Below are positions 32,588-45,018 of a DNA stretch of 64,000 bases, piece after piece (the first letter of the stretch is position 1; the number at the start of each line of letters is the position of its first letter). The notes below the pieces were generated by a model that saw only the letters and a program-made list of their open reading frames with translations, was not told the DNA's origin and searched no databases. The stretch comes from Varanus komodoensis (taxonomy: Eukaryota; Chordata; Lepidosauria; Squamata; Varanidae): positions 18,021,054 to 18,085,053 of the forward strand of contig NW_025335409.1 in NCBI RefSeq assembly GCF_004798865.1, read 5' to 3'. The position numbers and the translations under genes were made by a program.

Positions 32588-34794
32588 TTCTACCCTTAAA
32601 AAATGAATACTTTCCACTAATTCTTAAAAAGCCGTATCATTTTTAAGGAAAGCCAGAGAACACCACTGAAACTCTGTAATAGCAGAAAGGAGGTCCTGTT
32701 TAAAATACTGGCATTTTAAATATGAAAACTGATTGTGTGAGTTGTTCATGGAAGGCAATGAAATCTCCACTCATACTTCTCCTTCCCCACCCTCAGAATT
32801 TATCAGACCATGTATATACCTGAACGGAAGAAACTTCTCAATTCACCTTTCCATGCACTTGTGGGCATCCCTTTTAATTTAAAAGCATGTATAATTTAAC
32901 ACATGCTCCAATCTTCTTCTTCAAAAATAGTTCAAAAGACTACTGCCTTTGAAAACAATAGGGAATAATTGTGGTCTGAATCTGCCAAATCCAGATGGTG
33001 GTGGTAAGTCACTGCAATTACAAGCCTGTGTTAATTTTCCATTTTACTAAGTGCATGCCTATCAGAGTGACTGAACCAGGCCAGTAAAATACAATATTAA
33101 ATAAAGTGTTTGAGGCCATTGAATTAACTGGGATTCATTTCAAGCCATGTTGTGGGGCTTCCTTATTGTTAAGCACAATTAGTCAGCAAAGGAAACACCG
33201 ATACAAAGGTGCTCATGGGTACAAGGATATAATTATCTTTTCTTTTTGGAAAGGATTTCTAAATGCTATTTTCAGGGCAGCATCCTTTTGGTTTCTTGAC
33301 ATATTTGTTTGGGAACCCTAAGCCAAAGCATGGTTTGCCCAAAATTATGTGATCAGGATTACACTTATTTACCAGCAAGAAGGGTGTCTTTGAAACCTCA
33401 CTGGCAGAGAGAAATTCATGCTTTGTCCATGAAATTACTTCAGACAAACCTCCCTCTATGTGAAATGGGGTGAGGTGGCAAAGGGTTGTATCCAGTGGTG
33501 ACTTGGTGCTAAAGACAGTCGGGATATCCAGTTTCTGCTGATCTGTGCCACCTGCTGCAAGTGACATGCCAAATCTTGTACTTTTCCAGAGAGTCCCAAA
33601 TCTGTAGGAGCAGTCTTTCAAAGCTGAATGCCAAACCTTGCATGGGAGGAAGTGCTTTTCACTCTCAGAAAGAAACCATTGGATAAAAACCACAGTTATT
33701 TTCAGGACTAGACGGTAGCAGAAATGCACATATGAATCAGATATTTGTGCACAAGGATCTGTTAGTTCCTAGTAATCAGAGCAGCCTGGATGTAGAACTT
33801 TCCTTGCGCTTATAGTAAAAGATAACAGCAAAATGAAACATCTGTTTTCCAAACTACTATATCTCTGAATATAAGATGCCAGGGAACAATGAAATAATTG
33901 CTACCACTCTCATGCCCTGAAATTCCCCAGATTTGCTTTCTAGATTCATGGCTTTCTAGGTTTCCTAGCTTTCCAGCTATTATGGAAATCAGAAAGTCTA
34001 CAAAATGTGATGTAAGCTTATAGATGTGCCTGGCTTGTAAAATAAACAAATAAACAATCAAAATCAAAGCCTTTCTAGATACAGGGGGCAGTCTCTCATG
34101 TACCAGGAGCTTAGTCAACATTAAAGCCATTCCCCAAGATGTCTTCTGACGTTAAAACATATGTGTGTCCCTTGTGGGTATTACTCAAGTCAATTCAAAC
34201 AAATGAAGCACGGATGGCCTTCTTGACTCACAGCAAGGATATTAGCAATGCGGTGAGCAGCAGGCTGAACTTGGCTGGACCTGTGGCGGCCTGGTGTCAA
34301 GGATGCTGCTTGGAGTGCAGTGAAGAATGTGCTTGGGAGACCAATATATTCAGAGGCCTGCTACGTTTATCTGGTGTCGAGAGGCAATCCATGCCTATAA
34401 CTCTGCATTAGTACTAGATTAATGTGTAATGTTACATTAACTCTGGCTGCCTTCCGAAATGTAAAAGCACTACGTAATGACAGCAGATTATATTTGAAGC
34501 ACAGAACACTAAAGGGTTTAGATTTATGAACTCTGAATTTCCCAGGAGCACTTCTATTCCCAGCTTAATTTTGTCACCCCAGCAGATGAAAATGTAATAG
34601 GAATGTTTTCTTAACTGCTGAACATTTCCAGCGAACTTCTCTTGATGTTCCTCCTTGGCTATTTGGGCTTATTATTCCCAAAGCGAAACAGGCAAGATGA
34701 GATGTGCTATCTTTCAGTTGGTTTCCTTCTGGACTGTAGTGGAGCGCAACCATTTTTCATCTCTTCCAAGTATCTCATGCTTTGGTACACAGGT
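32588..34794. other. No gene seen; 156-codon open frame of unknown status
   Basis: The longest unexplained frame is on the minus strand at 33259-33729. It has no recognisable domain. By a rough estimate from base composition, about one frame of that length is expected by chance in a window of this size. The rest is unassigned. Confidence 0.4.
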
Positions 34795-35110
34795 ATTTGT
34801 TGTCGTTATGTGCCATAAAGTCATCTTCACTTGTGGTGATCTTGTGAATGAATGCTCACCAAAGTGTTCTTTCTTAGGCAGGTATGCTCAACTCTTGTAA
34901 ACTCAAGACTGAATGGTTGGTGGTGGTGGTGGTGGTGGTGGTGGTGGTGGTCTTCTTCTTCTTCTTCTTCTTCTTCTTCTTCTTCTTCTTCTTCTTCTTC
35001 TGCCTTCCACTTTTCCTAGCATGGTTGTCTTCACCAGTGAGGCTTGCCCTTTCATGAGGTGCCTGAAATGAGGTCACCTCATTGCCTTCATTTTGCTTTC
35101 ATTGCCACTG
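34795..35110 (-). mobile_element. RTE-BovB LINE 3' end, minus strand, split by microsatellite
   Basis: The left part reads TATTTGTTGTCGTTATGTGC then CATAAAGTCATCTTC, the reversed CAA-rich BovB end and adjacent 3' sequence. The right part reads CTTTTCCTAGCATGGTTGTC then CCCTTTCATGAGGTGCCTGA, the reversed C-terminal region that encodes the MRRxDSLEKT motif. Between them lies a composite microsatellite (34918-34999). Confidence 0.75.
34918..34999 (+). repeat. Composite microsatellite (TGG)n(TTC)n
   Basis: About eleven TGG units at 34918-34950 are followed immediately by about sixteen TTC units at 34951-34999. The interruption lies inside the BovB fragment. On the other strand these are CCA and GAA repeats. 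Confidence 0.95.
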
Positions 35111-35339
35111 TTGAGGTTATTTTATCTGATCTAATATCACTTGCATATCTTGAGACTGTATCAGTCCTCTATTTGAACACTCTTGCAGCCCCATTCCAGC
35201 TGGAAGAAAAAGAAGGAAATTAATGAAGAACAGGAATTTTTGAAGGTGCTTGTTGAATGCTTGTACCTGGACTGCAAAAAGTGCAGGCTTATCATACCTC
35301 CTTCTCCCACTATAGTGAAATGTATGGCATTTTTTGTTT

Positions 35340-35565
35340 AAATTATTATTATTAAGATTCTGCATTTATACCTTACCCTTTTCCTCTTGTGAAGAATCCA
35401 AGGCAGCTTACACAGTGTCATTTGATCCTCACAACAACAACCCTTTGAGGTAGGTTGGGCTGAGAGTGAGTGACTGGCCCAGTTAGCCAGTGAGGTTCAT
35501 GGCTGAGTGCAAACTGGAAGCCAGATCTCCCAGGGCTCCGGTGCCACCACATTTCACTGGCTCTT
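35340..35565 (-). repeat. tRNA-derived SINE, minus strand
   Basis: Reversed SINE: T/A tail, CCAAGGCAGCTTACACAGTG, CAACCCTTTGAGGTAGGTTG, GACTGGCCCAGTTAGCCAGT, and the A-box end CACATTTCACTGGCTCT. Same family as 53251. Confidence 0.82.
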
Positions 35566-38324
35566 TCAAAGTATTGTAATTATCTCCAAATCTACATCTA
35601 GGCATATAAATGAGCATATGCACATTTTATGCAGATGTGCATGCTCTCATCTTTCATTTAGTTGTTTGTTTGTTTGTTTTTGCAATGTGCATACAGCCAT
35701 TCTGTTTCCATAGTCGTTGTGATTATTTCTGCAATCACGAGGGCTCAGCTTGTCAGAAATTCTATATCCAGTTCCACTTACTGGCTCAGTTTGCATGATT
35801 GCAGGCAGGGAAATAAGCTGCAATGGTTTATTTCTCTCTCATGCTCAGGGCGCTTGTCACATGCCCGAGTGTGGCTTGCTTATCCGTGGGAACATGGCTT
35901 GTCACGTCATACTAACTTGGGCAGACCTGCTTGTTGTCATGCTTAACAAGACACCCAGATCTCTGCAAGAGCCCACAGCCAGGTTCACATGAACCTCCCA
36001 GGTCTGACCAGGTCACAGGACACAACAAGCAGTGCTGCTAAGGATAATTAGTTCATCTCCCTGGCATGCAGGGACTGCTCACAGATGGTTAACAAGCTAC
36101 TGTGGCTTATTAACCACCCTGCAGTCATGCAAAGCAAGTCTTTGTCTGTGCATTACTGTTAAGGTACAGAGACAAATGCATCACCTCTAAAAATATAACT
36201 TAAACAGAAGCATGAAGCAGCAAAAGGAGGTAGACATCAGGAGAGCAAAGAGACTCCCCACCCCACCCCTGTGGAAGCACCTTCACCCAAAGCAAAACAA
36301 AAGAAGAGATCAGTTCTGTAGTGCTAGAAAATATTTTTTCCAAACAGTACATATTTCAAAATCCTCCACGTGCAATCAGCAGGTCTCTAAACCGTAACTG
36401 AGTAAGCCTGCCCTTTTGAGCATAACTAAACGGAGAAAGAGCCAAGCTCATGCTGATATATCACATTTTCTGCAAACAATGGTTAGGCACAAGCAGTGGG
36501 GAAGCCCATCCATATATTTATTTAGGCTGTGAGTTGTGTTTTAATACATGCAAGTGAGCAGAGGCGTTAGATCCTCTGTTTGTTTTTCTTCCTATCTTCA
36601 TATTTAATGCCTTTAACTCCTAGAGATATTTCTTAGCTTCTGACTGATTTCTAGCAAGGAATGAGACTGCAGGGAGTGCCCTTTTCAATGCCTGCATTTT
36701 TCCCATTTGACTCACAGGATTGCTTGTGTTTATAAGTTGTCTCCAGGGTAGGAGACAACTTATAATAATAATATAATATACCGTCCAAGAATACTTGTTA
36801 TACTCTTCAACGTGATAGTTTCAGTTAGCTTCATTCTGGGTTTTAAGCATGAACGATCAAAAACACACAGAGTGTGTAGTGATGGACAAAGCATGCAGCA
36901 AGCTGCAGCAATGGACAGCCATTAAGATGACCCTCACAAGTGGTATTTATTTAAATTGTAACATGAAAGAAAAAGTAAGATGGGAAGTAAGTTTGCTGAG
37001 GCTCTTGAGACTTAAGTTACCCTGAACTCAGTGTGATATGCTTTAAATAAGCATATATGATTGAGCTGTGATGTAAATTAATGTAAATAATTTTTCAGCT
37101 AAATGTTCAGTGTGGCATCTTTATAGCATCTGGGCAAATATCCACTGCTGCTACATCATGATGGTTTCAATACTGTAGTGTGGAGATGTAAGAAAAATCA
37201 GTGCTAGAATTTAAACATATCTAGGTAGTAACTAAGCAATAACATGGCTTTAAATAGATTCGTAAGATTGATTTAACTTTAAGCTCTGTTATTTTTCCAA
37301 GTATATGTAGAGTTGATTTTACCATTAACAGTGCAACACATGCCCAACACAAGCCTACTCATACCCCATTGCTATTCCTAAACTACAACCTGTACTCACC
37401 TTGGAATAAGGCTCATTACTCTCAGTAGAGATGTCTGAGTAAACATAGAAAGGATGTCACTGTAACTGGGTTTTTGAAAAGTTAAGTTTCAGTATGTGGC
37501 TTTGGTCAGTAATAACAAGGATGAAACTTTCCAAAAGATGAAAACAATCATGGAACACTAATAAACTGTTTACAAGTGAGACTGTAACATACTCTTGTTT
37601 GTGACTGAAGCTGGTGTTTTATATTAAAATAATTCACAATTTCAATATATATTAATTTTAAAGAATTTGTTAATTTTAAATTTTTGATCTATGAGAGCTT
37701 TATTTTTTAAAGTAAATTTATAAAGTTGTAAAGTTGATGTGTTATTAGTAGGAATTTTGCTCACTTCTTTCTATAGCTGTCAGAGCTTCATTACCTTTTT
37801 GGTTTTTATCAGTGTCATCCATATTACTGAAGACATGAATGAGTTGGAAAGTATTATTAAATTATTCTTTGAACTGGTATTAGAAGATAGAGCCACAAAG
37901 TTGATGAATTCATCAAATATCCCTAATTAGTCAGGGATATGGTAACAGGAGTAGCTTTATGTGAAAAAAAAAATTATACAATTGTAACTATAAAATTACA
38001 CCATTGTGAGAGTGCCTGTATACTATGAGTGGTTAGGCCAAAGTCCTGAAAGTCCTCGACTGTTCATCCAAATGCTTTTGTGGAATGTCTATGTGTTGAG
38101 TGATACGAAAGGCCACATTGGAGGCAGTTGTATTGAAAAGGGGGTGACAAATCTAAAATGCTTTGTAATCTTGTTGAACATACAAAAGTTCTTTTCAAGG
38201 CTACATCCAGCATCTCAGCATACATTTGATTTTCTTGTTCACCATATTACCATCTGTACATAATGTGATTTCCATACCATTCAGAGAAGAGTATGTCATC
38301 CTCACATGTCTTGGGACAATGCAT
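35566..38324. other. No gene seen; one perfect hairpin
   Basis: About 2.7 kb mostly unassigned. The segments near 35860-35900 and 36085-36135 contain partly complementary words (GTGGCTTGCTTATCCG and TGTGGCTTATTAACCACC) that could belong to an old MITE. A perfect hairpin is listed separately. Confidence 0.4.
36730..36765. repeat. Perfect 15-bp inverted repeat, 6-base loop
   Basis: The arm TTATAAGTTGTCTCC (36730-36744) is followed by the loop AGGGTA and by its exact reverse complement (36751-36765), then A/T repeats. Arms this exact in a decayed background suggest a recent local copying event. There is no evidence of a functional RNA. Confidence 0.9.
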
Positions 38325-38778
38325 CTATCTTTCATCCCCAGCCCCTTTAAGTTTTTAATGTCTAATTTTAGTGAAGAACACATTTCCCATCTCCTATTTT
38401 CTAAACCAACAGTTTTCTCCAATAGGAATTAAGCCTTCAGACCTATACCTATTTAATTGGAACTAAGAATCGTAGACACAATGGAATATACTGATCTCTG
38501 GCTGCCATCCTGCTTCCTCCACCCACCTCAAATTGCAGCGTGGGGTATCTTCTATCTTTCATCCCCAGCCCCTTTAAGTTTTTAATGTCTAATTTTAGTG
38601 AAGAACACATTTCCCATCTCCTATTTTCTAAACCAACAGTTTTCTCCAATAGGAATTAAGCCTTCAGACCTATACCTATTTAATTGGAACTAAGAATCGT
38701 AGACACAATGGAATATACTGATCTCTGGCTGCCATCCTGCTTCCTCCACCCACCTCAAATTGCAGCGTGGGGTATCTT
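38325..38778. repeat. Exact tandem duplication, two 227-bp units
   Basis: Unit 1 is 38325-38551 and unit 2 is 38552-38778. Both start CTATCTTTCATCCCCAGCCC and end GCAGCGTGGGGTATCTT. I compared them along their length and saw no difference. The flanks (GCAT on the left, TCAAAC on the right) are unique. Exact identity means a very recent duplication, a polymorphic allele, or an assembly error. The unit has no recognised family. Confidence 0.95.
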
Positions 38779-40129
38779 TCAAACTTTTGTGGCTGCTTTT
38801 TGATAACATTCATCTTTGAATTTTAACACTAGCTCTCTTCATTTCCTGCCTGTTGGAAACATACTACCTCTGAATAGCCAGGTGTTCTTTCCCAGATGTT
38901 TCTGAGAGAAAAGTGGGTGTACCTGTGCTAGGACACACAAGGGAAGGGGGGAAGCACTTGCCACCATCACCCTGCTAGCCCCCTTTTATGTATCTGTATA
39001 GACCCCCACGCCCAACCACCCCAGTATGGCACAGGGCAGCATTGCTCTTCTCTTGCTGCCCTACTACCTTTAGTAATGGTGGAAGGACTTGGCAGCCTCC
39101 TCCTCATTCTCGTAGCTGATTCACTGGTTAAAGCAAATGGTGTCATTGTGAGCCACTCAAGCCCCATGAAGCACCATTTAAATGACAGTCTTGTTTGCTT
39201 GCGTCTGAAGTTTGGCTGAGTTTGACTGGCAGCCAGCTGAGCCAATCTGATGCTGCCTTTGCAGAGCTGCCCCCAACAAAGTGATAGGAGCTGCAGGAAG
39301 GAGGCATTTTTGCATTCTTCCTGTGCCCTACCAGGTTACGCTCTCCCAAGGGACATGACTGGTTGGTTCAATTCACTGCTATTCAAAAGTTGGGAAAGAA
39401 GGTCCTTTCTTGTTAAATGGTGTGGCACAGGGATGAGGGCCTTCTAAAAGTGATTGAGCTGAGAGAAAGAACTGCTTGTTGGCCATTTGAGGGACATTCC
39501 AGCCTTACATATGTCCAGTAGCAGGTATTTTTCATCTCCTCTCTTCCTTTTACTCTATTCCCTTTCTTTCTTGTTCTCACTCTTCTCTTTCTCCCTTTCT
39601 GAGTCACTGTTTTTATTTCTCTTTTTTTCCTTCCTTCCCATCAAGGTGGGCACCTGTATGGTAGAAGGAGCCCCTCTGTACTGCCTTTCCTAGTTCTTCC
39701 GGGCCATCATTATTCATCTGATGATGCCAATTATAGGATTCTTCAGAGAAGAATACTGACAAGCTTGCCCCAGCACTTGCAAGGCGCTCTTCAACACATA
39801 GTAGGGGAGCCAGTCAGCGCAGGGAGCTCTTTCAACCCTGCCACTGTAAAAGGAACAAGAGAAGAAAGAAGAGTGCCACTAAATTGCCACTCCTGCAAGA
39901 GCCACCACTAAATCTAGGAAGGATGAGAAAATCTAACTGTTTTGGCCCACCAAAATGTTTCAGCATCCTCACTCTCCTTCAGAAAGGCAAAACAAAACAC
40001 TCGCTTCCTTTCAAAGCTGGGGGTAATATGCTGCAAACTGAAACACGCCATTTTGAAGTAGCACTAGCTTGGATGCATGGCCCATGCTTGGCCAGGTGTG
40101 TCTTCTTACTGTTGGCAGACAGGGTGAAA
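38779..40129. other. No gene seen; polypyrimidine tract
   Basis: A C/T-rich tract lies at about 39528-39638 (TTTCTTTCTTGTTCTC type sequence). The rest, including open frames of about 90 codons near 38967-39245, has no recognisable feature. Confidence 0.45.
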
Positions 40130-40250
40130 AGATAATCATCTATCATTTATTTGTATCATGTTTTATATTAGTATTCTTATTTATTTATGTAAGCTGTCCT
40201 GAGGCTCTGTGAAAGGACGGCATATAAATATTCTAAATAAATAAATAAAT
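40130..40250 (+). mobile_element. L2 LINE 3' end
   Basis: TTATGTAAGCTGTCCTGAGG, then GACGGCATATAAATATTC and an (AAAT)n tail ending about 40249. A 5'-truncated copy holding only the 3' UTR. Confidence 0.8.
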
Positions 40251-41796
40251 CTCCAGTATTTGTGAACAATTCTGGGACTGTCACTGTGAGAGAATTGATT
40301 TTGCCAGGCCAGAAATAAAGTAGTTTCTTGTGTATGAGTGAATATGATTTGATGGTGATTTTAACTGGAAGTCATACAGCAGCCTCACAAGGCTGACCTC
40401 CTGTCTGGACATAAGTTTTCACGGACATAAGTTTTCTTTATATTTAACTGCTCAGAACAAAAACCAAGGTGAAGAAAAGACATCACTCTGAGATAACTGC
40501 TATCTAAAAGAGCAGCAGGAAGCTGACACCAGCAATTGGATTAACTGCAATGACAGAGGCACTTGCCTTGCAGGTTTGCTTGCTCAAACTGGGGTCTCCC
40601 GTTGGTGAGTTCCCCACTCTTCATCATGGAAGCTCACACAGTAACTAGATAACCCAGGTAGCTGTAGTTGTGATGCTTCACCTTTATTCTTACTGAGATC
40701 CTTGCATGCCGTCATGAAATTGTAGAATAAATTACATTTTAATTAAACCTGTTTAATTTAAGCTACATGCATTTTAGATACATTCAGTGCTTCCTTATGG
40801 GTAACACATATTCTGTTTAGCATAATGTGTGGAATCCAGGGCTTTTATTCCGTGCTGGTTAATGCAAATATGTGTGAGGTATATGTGAAGGTTAGGGTTC
40901 AGGGAACGAATTAGGTAGGACATAACACTGGAAATATGTTGTTCCCTTCCCTAAGGGGTTGTTTGAAAAAACAACCTTGGTCAGAGAATTAAAAGGCAAC
41001 TCAAATTTCTTTACACACCTGCAGATTCTAGTCAGATGTGAGCAGAGGTGAGTGGGTCTTGAAGAGGTTTGAAGTAGGTTGAAAAGGGTTTCTGACCACC
41101 AAACATTTACAGTAGTGACAAAGAGACTCCCACCCACCCTAAAATAGTTTTTTTTTTAATTAAGAAGAGTTGGAAAAAGGAGAACCAGGAGTGACTCTGT
41201 GGTCTGTATACTCATTTGTAATAGAAAAACAATTTCTCTGAGCATTTGTTCAGAGGCACTCAGTTGCTTAATTCTGTATCTGTCTGCCCCACTGTCCATT
41301 GTTTGGCACTGTCCATCATTAGTGGCTCCGACTGATTGACTTCAGAGATGCAGTGGAATAAGATATATTCTGCAAGCTTGACATCCATCCACCACATCAT
41401 TAAGGGCCTAGTAAAAGGGAGAATACCTGTACTCATGCATGTTTATAGTTGCTCTACCATATAGTCCATGTCATAATTAGCCACCCACATTTTCTGTGTT
41501 TAGTATTATATTGGCATGGGGATGCCTCATTTTTAAGGCTGTTATAAGCTTTAAGGATTCTAACTGCAAGTACTCTCCAGACCATCAGTTCAAACTGACT
41601 GAAATGGTGCTTTTTGTGGAGCCACTGTGCCTTGCCAGATGTATCAGGTGGAAACTCCAGCCTCCCTGTAAAAACACTACTCTGAAATCCAAAATTTCAA
41701 TGGGAGAACATTTCAAAAAGCCTCACTACTACCACTCCCCATCAGAACTATTAAGAGCAGATAGAACAATAAATATGATTCCCTTCATGTGGAGGC
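40251..41796. other. No gene or clear repeat seen
   Basis: About 1.5 kb without an assignable feature. Confidence 0.4.
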
Positions 41797-42780
41797 ACAT
41801 AAGAACACAGAAAGAACCCTGCCAGAGGAGACCAGGTCTCTGTCTAGTCCGGCATTTATCCACACAGTGGCCAACCAGCTGCCCAAAGGATTCAACCAGC
41901 CAGATATGAGTGCAGCAGCCCCTCCTGCCCAAGTTTTGGTCTACATAGGCACACTGCCTCTGCTACTGGAGGTAGCATAAAGTCATCAGGACTAGTTGCA
42001 CATAGCCTTGTGCCCAACCACCTTAGAAAGCTATCCCAAAAGGTGGCCGTCATTGCATCTTGTGGAAGTGATTTCTTTAATTTAACAATGTGCTATAGAA
42101 AGAAGTACTTTTCTCATCTGTTCTAAAGGTCCCACCAATCAGCATCATGGGATAATCCTGGGCTCTATTATTACGAGAAATGGAGAAAAATGTCTCCCTA
42201 TCCACTTATAGGGCATATTAGCATAACTTACCACACCTATGCCGTGTCTTCCTTTTACTCACTTTTTAAAAACTAGCAATCCCAGACATTTCTTCAAAGG
42301 GGAACTGCTCAGGCTCTTGATCTTTTCAGTTGCCTTTTCCTACACTTTTTCCATCTCTACAATATCTTTTCTTAGATGCTGTGACTAGAACTGTACATGG
42401 CATTCTAAGCATGATCACAACATAGCCTTTTAAAAAGGGAATATGATTTTGGCAAATTTATTTCCAGTTCCTTTCCTTATTATGCCTAGCATAGAGTTTT
42501 CCTTTTCCATGGCAGCCACACACTGGGTTTTCATGTTGATCAAGCTGTCTACCACAAATCCAATATCTCTTTGTTGGTCAGTCACTGACAGCTCAGATCG
42601 CATCAGCTTATACTTGAAGTTGGATTTTTTTTTTTTTTTTTGGAAATAAGATCACTTTTTTACTTGGTCTTATTAAGCCATTATTAATTCCCACTTTGAT
42701 GTCCATTTTCCCAGGATGGAGGGATCCCTTTGGAGCTCCTTGCAGCTTCCATTATCCTCAGCCATCATGGGCAATTTTGT
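41797..42780 (-). mobile_element. CR1 LINE 3' region of about 1 kb, minus strand
   Basis: The plus strand shows the reversed CR1 order without large gaps: tail CACATAAGAACACAGAAAGA, CACAGTGGCCAACCAGCTGC, GCACACTGCCTCTGCTACTG, AAGAAGTACTTTTCTCATCT, TCTCCCTATCCACTT, CACTTTTTCCATCTCTACAA, GATGCTGTGACTAGAACTGT, CGACAGCTCAGATC-like GACAGCTCAGATCGCATCAG and GGATCCCTTTGGAGCTCC. The inner end includes part of the C-terminal coding region. The largest CR1 piece here, moderately decayed, with a T17 tract at about 42624-42640. Confidence 0.88.
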
Positions 42781-44763
42781 TTGTGCAGAAATGTTTTTCA
42801 TAGGTGGTGAATTCAGCAATAGGATTCCTCATACTATAATCCAAAGTGGTACAGAAACAGTTTTATAAATTTATGTGCTCTTGGTGTGACTCATTTGATG
42901 GTTATTGATTGGCAGCATGCCAGTGACAACATACATTGGAGGAGTCTGTTTGCAGAATGGCTTAAGGCACAATAAAGGTCTGCACAGGTTTGCGTGATCT
43001 TTGCAATTCACTGAGGTTCATTCAATCCATGGTGGATTATGGCACATGCCGGAGGCCATCTTGAATATTCAGTCCCCTGATGTGGGTTGCCGTGGTTTGT
43101 CATGTCATCAAACCTGTGTAGCAGGAGCTGTTTGAGTGTTCAGCTATCCTAAACAATCCTGCTACAGACCATGGGTTATTTGAGTGCTGCTTAATGCTCT
43201 AACAACCTTTGGTTTGTTGGTTTGGATGGTGCAATAATCCACTGCTAAGATAATTCAGGGTAGCCACCAGCACATCTCTCAACCCAACATGGCTTAAATT
43301 TGTTACGATGGGCCACAGTGCTCATGGAAACCCAGCCTCTGCTTCTGCTACAAAAGCTCACCCTCTGATTCTCAAAGTACTCCGCAAGGACAGAATTATT
43401 GAGAAGAAAGTTTGGAACCATGGAAATGGAACATTACCCTTTCCAGAATGCCCCCCAAACCATTTTGGATTTTTGACATTATTTAGCTTACTTAGGTTTC
43501 TCAAATTTAGTCATATTCTATAGAAATAACAACATCTGAGCTTTTGGAACGGGGGGCAGCCATTCGTCAAGTGCTGACACATTGGCTACCTTGCAAAAAT
43601 GTGTAGGATCCTATCAATTGTAGCCATTTGAAAGCATAAATGAAAACCAAAGCAGTTGAGCCACTCTGAGATACGCATGATTAATAAGGTACAGTCCAAG
43701 TTTATTAATCTTTGCACTTCCTTATAACCTCACAGTTAAAATGTGCAGTGCGTTATTGCTTTGATGAGCACTGTTATTTCACATATAAAGGGGGAGAGTT
43801 CATCTCACTTCACATTAGTCACTTTTTTGTTGCATACTCACCCCAGGCCTTCCCCTTTCAAGCAATAGATTTTCTACTATCCAAGTACTCAGAGGTTGCA
43901 CAACATTTCCAGTCAGTCTTGATATCTACCTTTCTCTCTGCTGGGAAAAAAGTTACATTCCACATGTTACGGGAGGTGCAATGCAGGTGGCCCATTATTC
44001 AAATTAAAGAAAGGCATTAATAAAGTGGTTTCTTCTTAGAGCATTCTCCTGCCTTTGAGCTGACATACATATGGCCCTCTCATTCTTACAAGAGGGAAAA
44101 AAAGGAGCAAACTTGCTGTGTGTCTGGAATCCAATGGCTTGCTGACAAGTTATGTTTCAGTATTCAGTAGCAGATAAATGGCTCTAGCTTACACTTCTGG
44201 AGGAAATTAGGAAGTACACTGGGGATATTGAACAAATTATTATGTGGCCAGAGAATGTGAACGGGTCTGATGTACAGATGTAAGAGTTTAAGAGTGGCTC
44301 AAATGTTGCTGCTTAATGCCTTCTCCTAAATTCATGTCTTTAATTTACAGTCTTCACTGATTTATCTTACATTACCAAGATAGGCCCATCAAAACAATGT
44401 TAAAAATAAGCTGATGGCTTCTGAATATACTGAGGGCCATGTTGGTTTGGGATGATGCAAGTTGCAGCCTAACCAGAGTGTGCATACATGCTGTTTTACA
44501 GAGGACAGTCCTCTGTTTGAAGGACTGTCCAGTCCAAGTCTAGTTTAAAGGTAGCCCTAGGACAGTAGGGATCTCAAAGTTGCTCCATCTGCTCACAGAT
44601 TGAAGGCCAAGCTGGTCACTGAGTCAGTCTTCCCCACTATCATGAGATGAATTTTTTGAAAATATACTAATAATTTCTGAACTTGTATTGATACATATAC
44701 ATTATTATATGCAAATACGTGTCTCCCTTTTCTGGTGATGAATAAATGGAAATACCAATCCCC
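42781..44763. other. No gene or clear repeat seen
   Basis: Words near 43075-43270 (GTGGTTTGTCATGTCATC, ACCATGGGTTATTTGAG, GGTTTGTTGGTTTG) resemble old MITE arms, but no ends could be set. Otherwise unassigned. Confidence 0.35.
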
Positions 44764-45018
44764 AGAGGCCAGAGCCAAAAGGACTTGCAGTGGCTGAGTG
44801 CGGCCTTATCAGTCCCTCAGGCCGGTGGCCCCGCCTGTCCGCTTCCTCCTGGCCGCTCTAGCCTCTCTGGCCCCGCCCCCTTCCTCTCCGCTGCTCCTGG
44901 CCCTCTGCTCCCCTGCCCAGCTCCTACCTCGCCTTCGCCAGTCCCCTGGCCACTCAGCCCTCTCTCCCAGCCTGTGCCTCCGCTGCTCTGCTGCTCTGCC
45001 AAGAGGCCAGAGCCAAAA
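44764..45018. mobile_element. GC-rich 221-bp insert between 17-bp direct repeats, family unknown
   Basis: The 17-base word AGAGGCCAGAGCCAAAA occurs at 44764-44780 and exactly again at 45002-45018. The 221 bp between them (44781-45001) are very rich in C and CT, in sharp contrast to the A/T-rich flanks. A direct repeat of this length flanking a compositionally foreign segment is what LINE-mediated insertion produces. There is no A-rich or LINE-type tail, so the source is unclear. Alternatives are a retroposed fragment of a GC-rich 5' end, or a duplication with later divergence. Confidence 0.7.

Noticed and set aside
33259-33729. 156-codon open frame on the minus strand
   Set aside because: No recognisable domain or composition. 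About one frame of this length is expected by chance in a window of this size.
34874-35077. Frame with poly-lysine and poly-threonine
   Set aside because: It is the translation of the (TGG)n(TTC)n array.
35850-36140. Partly complementary words suggesting an old MITE (also at 43015-43270 and 16229-16312)
   Set aside because: No terminal repeats or target duplication could be set, so I did not call elements.
38325-38778. CRISPR-like or satellite array
   Set aside because: Only two head-to-tail units with no spacers, in vertebrate DNA. It is a simple duplication.
44781-45001. Possible CpG island or promoter of a host gene
   Set aside because: The 17-bp flanking direct repeats make an insertion more likely, and no exon or start context lies next to it.
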